The notes beneath the pieces are model-generated. The model saw only the letters and a list, made by a program, of their open reading frames with translations. It ran no database searches and was not told the origin of the DNA. Below, piece after piece: positions 1-5,242 of a stretch of DNA of 5,242 bases. Position 1 is the stretch's first letter; each line of letters opens with the position of its first letter. The stretch is from Chloroflexota bacterium (GTDB lineage: Bacteria; Chloroflexota; Anaerolineae; Aggregatilineales; Phototrophicaceae), in the NCBI GenBank assembly GCA_003242205.1, contig QGUR01000309.1, forward strand, positions 1-5,242, in the 5' to 3' direction. A program made the translations under genes and the position numbers.

Positions 1-7
1 CGAAGGG

Positions 8-35
8 TTCACAGAGCTAACAACTGGGCTATAAT
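8..35 (+). promoter_or_regulatory. Sigma70-type promoter for the LCP gene
   Basis: A perfect -10 hexamer TATAAT (30-35) lies 16 bases after TTCACA (8-13), which matches the TTGACA consensus at five of six positions. Transcription would start near base 42, giving an untranslated leader of about 29 bases before the ATG at 71. The prediction rests on sequence match only. In a GC-rich window such an AT-rich pair in the right place is unlikely to be chance. Confidence 0.6.
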
Positions 36-70
36 TCCGCACGGTTTTGCAAGTTACACACAGGCGTTGT

Positions 71-1591
71 ATGCGACTTCCAGGTTGGGTTTTTATCGTC
101 GGCGCGGTCATTCTGGTCGGGATGACCGCTCTCTGTTCCGTGATCTCGTTCACCGGCGCGCAGCGCATGGTGGTTGATCTGAGCAACCGCGGCCTTCAGG
201 TCAGTTCGCCTGTAGAGCTGGCGCGCACCCTGCTGACCAACCGCGACGCGCTGTCGCAATCCGGCGCGACAAGCGGCAGCGCCTTCGATGCCTTCATCGC
301 CGCCCTGCCAACCGCGACGCCGACGCTCGCCCCGGCGACGGCGACCCTCGCGCCCGGCGTGACACAGGAAGCAGCAACCCCGGAACCGACAGCGACGCTC
401 GATCCGATGGCGGACATTCCCACCTGGAACGACCCGCGTCGCTTCACGGTGCTGCTTCTGGGCATCGACCAGCGTACCGGCGTCGAGGACGACGAAAAAT
501 ATTTCCGCACCGACACGATGATGGTCGTCAACATCGACCCGGTTCGCAAGCAGGCGGGCGTGCTCTCCATCCCCCGCGACCTGTGGGTTAGCATCCCCGG
601 CTTCCGCGAAGGACGCATCAACACGGCGAACGCGCTCGGCGACGCGAACGCCTATCCGGGAGGCGGCCCGGCGCTGGCTGCCGAGACCGTCGAAGCCAAT
701 CTCGGCATCGACATCGACAAGTACGTGCTGATCAATTTCGACGTCTTTACGGCGGTTGTCGATCTTATCGCGCCTGATGGCGTCGAAATCTGCATCCGCG
801 AAACGATCGACGACCCGTACTATCCGGACGCCGGATATGGCTTTATTCACGTGCATTTCGACCCCGGCTGCCAGCGTCTGGACGCCGAAAGGCTGCTGCA
901 GTATGCGCGCACGCGCAAGACTCAGGGCGGCGACTTCGACCGCGCGCGGCGGCAGCACGAAGTCATCCGCGCCTTGATCGACGAAGTGCTGAACGCGGGT
1001 GGTATCGCCAATTTCGTCGGGCAGATCGGGGCGCTGTGGCAGGAGCTTTCCGGCAGCTTCCGCACCAATATGACGCTGGAAGAAGTGCTCAGTCTGGCAT
1101 CCCTCGCCCAGCAGATCGACACCGACCGGATGATCTTCCGCCAGATCGACAACATGCACGTCCAGTTCGCGACGACCAGTTCCGGCGATCAGGTGCTGGT
1201 GCCGAATTACAGCGCGATTCGCAGCGTGATTCAGGAAACCTTCAGCCCGGTTGAGCAAGTTCCCCCGGCCGATTTGCGCCAGCGCTCGCAGGCGGAAAAC
1301 GCGACCATCGCCCTGTTTAACAATACCAGCATTGCCGGGCTGGCCCGCCAGACACAGGAATGGATGCTGAGTCAGGGCGTGGCAATCGAAACGGTCGGCA
1401 ACATGCCGGAGCCGGATAACATGGACACCATCATCCAGATGCACACCGACAAGCAGTGGACGGCGCGATATCTCGCCTCGCTGCTTGGGCTGCCGGAAGA
1501 CCGTATCGTACGATCCAACAACAACCTGTCCGGCACGGACATCGTGGTCGTGCTGGGGCCGGACGTGCAAGCCCTGCTCTCCGGACAATAA
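71..1591 (+). CDS. LCP (LytR-CpsA-Psr) family envelope protein with LytR_C domain
   Basis: This 506-residue protein is a membrane-anchored LCP enzyme. The family transfers undecaprenyl-phosphate-linked glycopolymers to the cell wall or envelope, outside the membrane. Residues 3-27 form one hydrophobic segment. Residues 80-112 are a low-complexity Thr/Pro/Ala linker. The LCP domain spans about 124-306 and has the expected motifs: GIDQR (131-135), FRTD (145-148), SIPRD (166-170), RINTA (182-186), YARTR (278-282) and GDFDRARRQ (287-295). The Arg and Asp residues in these bind the polyprenyl pyrophosphate and metal in known LCP structures. A LytR_C domain follows at about 409-498 (starting ENATIALFNN). 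I chose the ATG at 71, with a weak AGG six bases before it. A TTG at 47 is in frame but lies only about five bases after the predicted transcription start. The gene stands alone, convergent to the chelatase gene. The family call is firm; the polymer it transfers is unknown. Confidence 0.92.
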   Translation: MRLPGWVFIVGAVILVGMTALCSVISFTGAQRMVVDLSNRGLQVSSPVELARTLLTNRDALSQSGATSGSAFDAFIAALPTATPTLAPATATLAPGVTQEAATPEPTATLDPMADIPTWNDPRRFTVLLLGIDQRTGVEDDEKYFRTDTMMVVNIDPVRKQAGVLSIPRDLWVSIPGFREGRINTANALGDANAYPGGGPALAAETVEANLGIDIDKYVLINFDVFTAVVDLIAPDGVEICIRETIDDPYYPDAGYGFIHVHFDPGCQRLDAERLLQYARTRKTQGGDFDRARRQHEVIRALIDEVLNAGGIANFVGQIGALWQELSGSFRTNMTLEEVLSLASLAQQIDTDRMIFRQIDNMHVQFATTSSGDQVLVPNYSAIRSVIQETFSPVEQVPPADLRQRSQAENATIALFNNTSIAGLARQTQEWMLSQGVAIETVGNMPEPDNMDTIIQMHTDKQWTARYLASLLGLPEDRIVRSNNNLSGTDIVVVLGPDVQALLSGQ

Positions 1592-1630
1592 AAACAGGGC
1601 GGCCCGTCGAAAGGCCGCCCTGCTTGTTTT
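1591..1630. terminator. Bidirectional intrinsic terminator between convergent genes
   Basis: A perfect 10-bp GC-rich stem (CAGGGCGGCC at 1595-1604, GGCCGCCCTG at 1613-1622) closes an 8-base loop. On the minus strand the stem is followed directly by TTTTTATTG, a good U-tract for ending the chelatase transcript. On the + strand it is followed by CTTGTTTT, a weaker tract, for the LCP transcript. The left arm begins four bases after the LCP stop codon. The minus-strand stop at 1650-1648 is about 25 bases before the stem. The stem is seen directly; its use in both directions is inferred. Confidence 0.85.
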
Positions 1631-1647
1631 CTCTCGACAAGCGCGCG

Positions 1648-2616
1648 TCACGCGCCCTTTTCGATCTCCTGCCGCACCGTATCGACCAGCGTTTCGGCCC
1701 GTAGCTGGCCCAGCGTATAGCACGGCCCGCCGAGCCGGTTCGCCAGCCGCATGGCCAGCCCCTGATCGAAGGCGACGTGTTCCATATTGATCGTGACGGT
1801 CTTGATGTTGTCGTGCTTGATCTGGTCGGCGATGCGATGCGCTTCCTCCTGCGGTGGCTGGTTGCCGATCGAGACGTTACCGGCCCCATCGGTCAGCAGG
1901 ATCATCAGCGGCACGATATCCGGGTGCAGGTTCTTTTCACGCCTGATGACTTCATAGGCCAGCAGCAGACCGGCAGACAGAGGCGTTTTACCGCCGACCG
2001 GGATAGTCTGGAGCGCCTTCTTCGCCAGCGTCACCGAGTTCGTCGGCGGCAGCACCACCTGTGCGCGATCCTTCTGGAAAACGACAAGACCGACCCGGTC
2101 GCGGCGCTGGTAGGCGTCCGTCAGCAGCGACATGATCGCGCCTTTGGTGGCGTTCATGCGCTCGGACACGGCCATGCTCCATGACGCATCGACCACAAAC
2201 AGGATCAGGTTGGCAGCCCGGCGCACGCGCACTTTCTCGTGCAGGTCGCTCTTCTGCAGCGCGTAGGCCAGACCGCTGTTCTGTTTTTGTTCCCGGCGTC
2301 TAAGCTGATAGGGCGCGGCAGCCCGCAGCGTCGCATCGAAAGCGATGTCGGTGGTTTTGCCGCGCGCGGGCCGGGCGAAGATATATCGCCCGCGCTTGCG
2401 ATCGGTGCGCGTGCGCGACCGGCGACCGCTCACCTTGCGGGTAAGGCGGTCAAGATCGGTCTGGAGCCGGCGCGGCGCGAATTCCGGGCTGGCTTCGACC
2501 TTCTTGCCGCCTTCCCACCAGTAGGCATCGCTGTTCTGGAAAACATTCTGGGGGCCAGGATCGGCCTGACCGAAATCAGGCTGTTCCTCCTGCGAGTCAC
2601 TGGCTAACGCGGGAGT
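1648..2616 (-). CDS. chlD: ChlD-like VWA half of the chelatase medium subunit, read by -1 shift from the ChlI-like frame
   Basis: This is the -1 frame continuation of the gene that starts at 3719; joined at the A-run it gives 690 residues, a normal ChlD/BchD length. Numbered in the joined protein, 369-430 is an acidic, Pro/Gln-rich linker. Residues 444-451 (GRYIFARP) and the DIAFDATLRAAAP stretch after them are typical of the ChlD segment before its VWA domain. The VWA domain covers about 504-684 with a complete MIDAS: DASWS (511-515), Thr579 in GGKTPL and Asp611 in TDG. In the family the VWA half bridges the AAA+ ring and the large subunit (ChlH or CobN) during insertion of Mg or Co into a tetrapyrrole. 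There is no ATG in frame between the -1 frame stop at 2640-2638 and the domain. The first usable start is a GTG at 2433, which would discard the linker and has no clear ribosome site. Neither ChlH nor CobN is in the window, so the metal is not known. Confidence 0.85.
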   Translation of the reverse strand, partial: TPALASDSQEEQPDFGQADPGPQNVFQNSDAYWWEGGKKVEASPEFAPRRLQTDLDRLTRKVSGRRSRTRTDRKRGRYIFARPARGKTTDIAFDATLRAAAPYQLRRREQKQNSGLAYALQKSDLHEKVRVRRAANLILFVVDASWSMAVSERMNATKGAIMSLLTDAYQRRDRVGLVVFQKDRAQVVLPPTNSVTLAKKALQTIPVGGKTPLSAGLLLAYEVIRREKNLHPDIVPLMILLTDGAGNVSIGNQPPQEEAHRIADQIKHDNIKTVTINMEHVAFDQGLAMRLANRLGGPCYTLGQLRAETLVDTVRQEIEKGA

Positions 2617-3719
2617 TTTTTTTTGGCTGCCGCCTGTTCACCCTCGGTCGCCAGTTCCTCGGCATCGCCGCCCTCGCCGAACTCGGAGTTGATCTGCTCC
2701 AGCTGGCTTTCCAGTTGCGCCATGTTCATCTGCGCGTCGGCGAACGGGCCACGCTTCAGGCGATGCGGGATCGCCAGTTCGAGCGCCAGCAGAATGTCCT
2801 GCTGGTTGATGCGCTCACGTCCGTTGAACGCGGCGTGAGCGCGCGCCGTCTTCAGGATGACGAGGTCGGCGCGGTGACCATCTATCTGCAGGCTGCTCGT
2901 GAGCGAAGCGATGGTGTACAGGTCGCGGCGCGTGTATTCGACGTTGTCGACAAGCTCGCGCGCCGCCGCAATCTTATCGCTCAGGCGCTGCTCTTCGGCA
3001 GCCCACGCCCGGCGGAAACCTTCGGGATCTGCTTCGTAGGCGATGTGGCGCTCAAGAATTTCCATGCGCTCGGCGGCGTCGGCGATACCATGCACCTCGA
3101 CGGACAGCGCAAAGCGGTCGAGAAGCTGCGGGCGCAGGTCGCCTTCTTCGGGGTTCATCGTGCCGATGAGAATGAAGCGCGCGGGATGCGAAAAGCTGAT
3201 GCCCTCGCGCTCCACGACGTTCACACCCATAGCCGCCGAGTCGAGCAGCAGGTCCACAACATGGTCGTCGAGCAGATTCACCTCGTCCACATAGAGGATG
3301 CCGCGGTTGGCGGCGGCCAGCACGCCGGGATCGAAGTGGCGCTCACCTTTCTGGATCGCCTTTTCGATATCGAGCGTGCCGACGACGCGATCCTCCGTCG
3401 CGCTCACCGGCAGGTCGACAAAACGAATCTTGCGACTGACAACCGGCAGTTCTTCGCCCTGATTGGCGCGCTCGCGCACTTCATCCGACCATGTTTCGGG
3501 CCGGTCGGGATCATCGTTAAACGGTGAATCGGCGATCACCCGGATTTCGGGAAGCAGCGCCGCCAGCGCGCGCGCTGCAGTCGATTTTCCGGTTCCACGT
3601 TCGCCGCGGATGAGAACGCCGCCGATCCGCATATCGACCGCGTTCAGAATCAGGGCGCGTTTCATGCGCTCCTGCCCGACGATCGCCGTGAAGGGATAAA
3701 CCGGTGCTCGTTTCGTCAT
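2604..3719 (-). CDS. chlI: ChlI-like AAA+ ATPase, chelatase small subunit (zero-frame product)
   Basis: Read without a shift, the gene gives a 371-residue AAA+ protein like ChlI/BchI, the ATPase subunit of Mg chelatase and of CobN-type Co chelatases. All working motifs are present: Walker A GERGTGKST (39-47), the ChlI-type segment ATEDRVVGTLDIEKA (107-121), Walker B ILYVDEVN (141-148), sensor 1 GTMNPEEGDLRPQLLDRF (186-203) and a sensor-2 region around GHRADL (281-286). The tail from about 334 is Gln/Glu-rich and ends KKKLPR before TAG. The ATG at 3719 is preceded by an A-rich leader with only a weak GGAAAAG, 11 bases away. The gene has its own promoter. The same first 368 residues form the N-terminal half of the joined ChlD-like protein. 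N-terminal halves of many ChlD proteins have lost Walker residues; this one has not, which fits a double role. Whether it serves Mg or Co insertion cannot be told here. Confidence 0.9.
   Translation of the reverse strand: MTKRAPVYPFTAIVGQERMKRALILNAVDMRIGGVLIRGERGTGKSTAARALAALLPEIRVIADSPFNDDPDRPETWSDEVRERANQGEELPVVSRKIRFVDLPVSATEDRVVGTLDIEKAIQKGERHFDPGVLAAANRGILYVDEVNLLDDHVVDLLLDSAAMGVNVVEREGISFSHPARFILIGTMNPEEGDLRPQLLDRFALSVEVHGIADAAERMEILERHIAYEADPEGFRRAWAAEEQRLSDKIAAARELVDNVEYTRRDLYTIASLTSSLQIDGHRADLVILKTARAHAAFNGRERINQQDILLALELAIPHRLKRGPFADAQMNMAQLESQLEQINSEFGEGGDAEELATEGEQAAAKKKLPR
2616..2624 (-). other. A9 slippery run, candidate -1 frameshift or transcriptional slippage site
   Basis: On the coding strand the zero frame reads GCC AAA AAA AAA CTC CCG CGT TAG. 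A slip back by one base on the run gives AAA AAA AAA ACT CCC GCG, which enters the long VWA frame. Adding one A during transcription has the same effect. The -1 frame is open only from 2637 and the zero frame stops at 2606-2604, so the shift must fall in about 30 bases; this run is the only slippery element there. The last seven A's fit the A AAA AAA type heptamer. An SD-like GGGTGA (2643-2638) ends 13 bases upstream, somewhat further than the stimulator in E. coli dnaX. A one-base sequencing error in the run is the alternative. Confidence 0.75.
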
Positions 3720-3754
3720 GGAGAATTTTTCTTTTCCAACTAGGCCACGCTCGC

Positions 3755-3783
3755 ATTATAACGAAGGGCCGTAAGGTGATCAA
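3755..3783 (-). promoter_or_regulatory. Sigma70-type promoter for the chelatase gene
   Basis: On the minus strand a perfect TATAAT (3760-3755) follows TTGATC (3783-3778; four of six -35 bases, including TTGA) with an ideal 17-base gap. Transcription would start near 3748, about 29 bases before the ATG at 3719. The leader is too short for a cobalamin riboswitch. The -35 box sits inside an imperfect dyad, GGTAATTGATCACC (3788-3775), which could be an operator, though that is only a possibility. Confidence 0.6.
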
Positions 3784-3811
3784 TTACCAAAGGGCGTGGA
3801 CTGGCGCGCGC

Positions 3812-4720
3812 TCAGCCATGGAAATGCGGCAGCACGTCGCGCGCCATGCTCTCCAGCCCGGCGATATCGTCCTGATCGATCCACATCAGCATGAAGCGCT
3901 CGACGCCCGCATCGACGTATTCGCCCAGCAGGTCGACAAGCTGCGACCCCACGCCGACGAGGTGTGTCTGCGTGCGGTTGAGCCGTTCCTGCTTTTCCCG
4001 CACCTCGGCCTCAGTCCTGCCATAAATCACCTGCGCCATCAGCGAACGCTTGACCGACCGGGGATCGCGGCCTTCCTGTTCCAGCAATTCGGTCAGGTAA
4101 TTGTTCAACTCGCGGTATTCGGCCGGGCTGACGTGTGGCACGTTCCATTCGTCGGCATATTTGGCCGCAAGCGGCAGTGTGCGCCGTTTGCCCTTGCCGC
4201 CGATCAGAATCGGCGGCCCGCCCGCCCGCTGCGGGCGTGGCAGCAGCACGGCCTCTTCCAGCGAGAAATGGCGGCCCTGATAGGTGACCGGCTCCTCGCT
4301 TTTGTACAGCCGGGTCGTGATTTCGAGCGCGTCTTCAAACATCTCGAAGCGCGTCCTGCGGTCGTAAAACGGGATACCGAACTGCCGGTGCTCGCGTTCG
4401 TGCCAGCCCGCGCCCAGCCCCAGAACCAGCCGCCCGCCGCTCAGGTCATCCACCTGCGCGGCCATGCGCGCGGTCAGGATCGGCTGCCGGAAGGTGACCG
4501 GCGACACCAGCGGCCCGAACTCGATGCGGCGCGTCTGGGTAGCGGCGTAGGTCAGCGAAATCCACGTTTCCAGCGACTCCATGTCTGGCGGGCCAATCGT
4601 GTAATGATCGGAGCGGAAGACACATTGATAGCCGAAATCCTCCGCTGCCTGAAGCAGCTTGCGCCACCGCTCCCACGTCAGGCCCCACTGGCCCTCAACC
4701 ATCAGACCGATATCCGTCAT
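3812..4720 (-). CDS. LLM-class (luciferase-like) F420-dependent oxidoreductase
   Basis: This 302-residue protein belongs to the bacterial luciferase-like TIM-barrel family. Its overall pattern resembles the members annotated as F420-dependent oxidoreductases (TIGR03560-like). Motifs seen: SDHYTIGPP near 37-45, PLVSPVTFRQPILTA (70-84), DDLSGGRLVLGLGAGW (91-106) and PPILIGGKGKRRTLPLAAKY (169-188) followed by ADEWN. The last is the usual cofactor-phosphate binding region. Such enzymes are soluble and move hydride between F420 (or FMN) and a small organic substrate, which cannot be predicted here. I start it at ATG 4720 because AAAAGGGG (4734-4727) sits six bases before it. An ATG at 4726 abuts that site, and a TTG at 4762 adds a non-conserved leader. 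It follows the permease gene by about 45 bases, so the two may be one transcript. No terminator hairpin is visible between it and the chelatase promoter. Confidence 0.88.
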   Translation of the reverse strand: MTDIGLMVEGQWGLTWERWRKLLQAAEDFGYQCVFRSDHYTIGPPDMESLETWISLTYAATQTRRIEFGPLVSPVTFRQPILTARMAAQVDDLSGGRLVLGLGAGWHEREHRQFGIPFYDRRTRFEMFEDALEITTRLYKSEEPVTYQGRHFSLEEAVLLPRPQRAGGPPILIGGKGKRRTLPLAAKYADEWNVPHVSPAEYRELNNYLTELLEQEGRDPRSVKRSLMAQVIYGRTEAEVREKQERLNRTQTHLVGVGSQLVDLLGEYVDAGVERFMLMWIDQDDIAGLESMARDVLPHFHG

Positions 4721-4726
4721 TGCCAT

Positions 4727-4734
4727 CCCCTTTT
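4727..4734 (-). promoter_or_regulatory. Ribosome binding site that sets the oxidoreductase start
   Basis: The purine run AAAAGGGG ends six bases before the ATG at 4720-4718 and directly touches the in-frame ATG at 4726-4724. Normal spacing favours 4720. It is the clearest ribosome site seen just ahead of a start codon in the window. Confidence 0.6.
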
Positions 4735-4765
4735 CTGCTACAGATGCACTCTGCCGCTCCAAACA

Positions 4766-5203
4766 TCAAACACCGAGATCGCGGCGCTGGAACTGCCACA
4801 GCGCAAGCGCAAAAAGCGCCGCGGCAACCGCAAGCAGCAGCGCGTCATACGCCCACTGAACGCCGTTCACGAGCACGGTCAGGCTTCGATAGTAACTAAA
4901 AATCGAGAAACCGTTCAGCCAGTCGAGCAGCGGAACGCCGTCGATCAGGTCATTGATGGCGCGCACGAAATAGCTGGCGAGCACGAACAGCGCGGCAAGA
5001 CCGCCTGCGCTGCGCGCGCTGCGCGTCGAGACCGAAAGCAGGAGGGTCGCTGCGATAATCGTCAGCGAGATGGGAATCATGTGCCAGATACCCGCCGTCG
5101 CATTCGCCACCGTGAAATCGTCCACAGCGACCAGATTGATGCTCAGAACCAGCGCGAGCCACATGATCAGCAAAATGCCAAGCAGCGACGCACAACCCCC
5201 CAA
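4766..5203 (-). CDS. ABC-2 type transporter permease, C-terminal part (5' end cut or broken)
   Basis: About 145 residues with four hydrophobic segments (roughly 8-27, 38-57, 66-84 and 115-137) and a tail ending WQFQRRDLGV, typical of the last transmembrane helix of ABC-2 permeases, which form the membrane channel of exporters. Full-length family members are usually about twice this size, so the N-terminal half is missing. The open frame begins after an in-frame TAA at 5212-5210. The first start-like codon is a TTG at 5203 with no ribosome site, and an ATG lies at 5164. The residues just upstream (KT before LGG) still look like permease, which suggests that the coding sequence ran further and is interrupted, either by mutation or by an error near the end of the sequence. 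The stop codon overlaps an out-of-frame ATG (TGATG). No partner ATPase gene is in view. Function beyond export is unknown. Confidence 0.7.
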   Translation of the reverse strand: MGGCASLLGILLIMWLALVLSINLVAVDDFTVANATAGIWHMIPISLTIIAATLLLSVSTRSARSAGGLAALFVLASYFVRAINDLIDGVPLLDWLNGFSIFSYYRSLTVLVNGVQWAYDALLLAVAAALFALALWQFQRRDLGV

Positions 5204-5242
5204 TGTCTTTTAAACAAAAAAACCAAACAGCGACACAGCCTG

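Noticed and set aside
47..49. TTG start for the LCP gene
   Set aside because: It lies only about five bases after the predicted transcription start and has no ribosome site; the ATG at 71 directly precedes the membrane segment.
29..1723. A 564-codon open frame on the minus strand across the whole LCP gene
   Set aside because: Its translation is Arg/His/Asp/Val-rich low-quality sequence with no domain I recognise, and it mirrors the LCP coding strand. GC-rich codon use often leaves such long antisense frames.
1648..2433. VWA protein as a separate gene starting at the GTG at 2433
   Set aside because: The same frame is open and ChlD-like for another 60 codons upstream, the GTG lacks a clear ribosome site, and the domain order matches a single ChlD protein.
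2715..3527. A 270-codon + strand open frame opposite the ChlI-like gene
   Set aside because: It is antisense to a gene with all AAA+ motifs intact, and its own translation shows no domain or membrane pattern.
3720..3811. A riboswitch, such as a cobalamin element, ahead of the chelatase gene
   Set aside because: The predicted leader is only about 29 bases, and no B12-box-like or multi-stem structure is visible.
4695..4766. A 23-codon minus-strand frame starting at the TGATG overlap with the permease stop and ending inside the oxidoreductase gene
   Set aside because: It has no ribosome site and no recognisable product. Coupled reading is possible, but nothing beyond the overlap supports it.
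1..5242. A mobile element, CRISPR array, defence island or tRNA/rRNA gene
   Set aside because: I saw no transposase, integrase, direct-repeat array, terminal repeats or RNA-gene-like structure; apart from the chelatase frame shift the region reads as ordinary chromosome.

Overview
The window is GC-rich bacterial DNA with dense coding, short intergenic gaps and no mobile element, CRISPR array or RNA gene that I can see. The gene set fits a Chloroflexota (Anaerolineae-like) genome or metagenome contig: an LCP protein with a Thr/Pro/Ala linker, an F420-type luciferase-like oxidoreductase, a ChlI/ChlD-type chelatase and an ABC-2 permease. That assignment is inference from protein style, not a database match.

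Layout. Bases 1-70 hold a strong-looking sigma70-type promoter. It drives a + strand LCP (LytR-CpsA-Psr) envelope protein at 71-1591. A hairpin at 1591-1630 lies between this gene and the convergent minus-strand genes and looks like a terminator for both sides. The rest is read on the minus strand, from right to left. First comes the 3' part of an ABC-2 type permease (5203-4766, with its 5' end broken or cut). Next is an F420-dependent luciferase-like oxidoreductase (4720-3812). Last, behind its own promoter (3783-3755), is a metal chelatase gene (3719-1648).

The chelatase gene is the notable part. Its first 371 codons encode a complete ChlI-like AAA+ ATPase that ends at a TAG (2606-2604). 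A run of nine A's sits just before that stop. A -1 shift on this run opens a frame that continues without a stop through an acidic/Pro-rich linker and a VWA domain with an intact MIDAS, giving a 690-residue ChlD-like protein. No credible separate start exists for the VWA half. One gene therefore probably makes both the small (ChlI-like) and medium (ChlD-like) subunits, by programmed ribosomal frameshifting or transcriptional slippage. This arrangement is already described for chlD genes that partner CobN in cobalamin synthesis (Antonov, Mol Biol Evol 2020), so the phenomenon is known and this copy is a new candidate. A one-base homopolymer sequencing error is the main alternative.

The other genes do not form an obvious pathway with the chelatase. 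The permease and oxidoreductase may be co-transcribed. The LCP gene is an independent unit.
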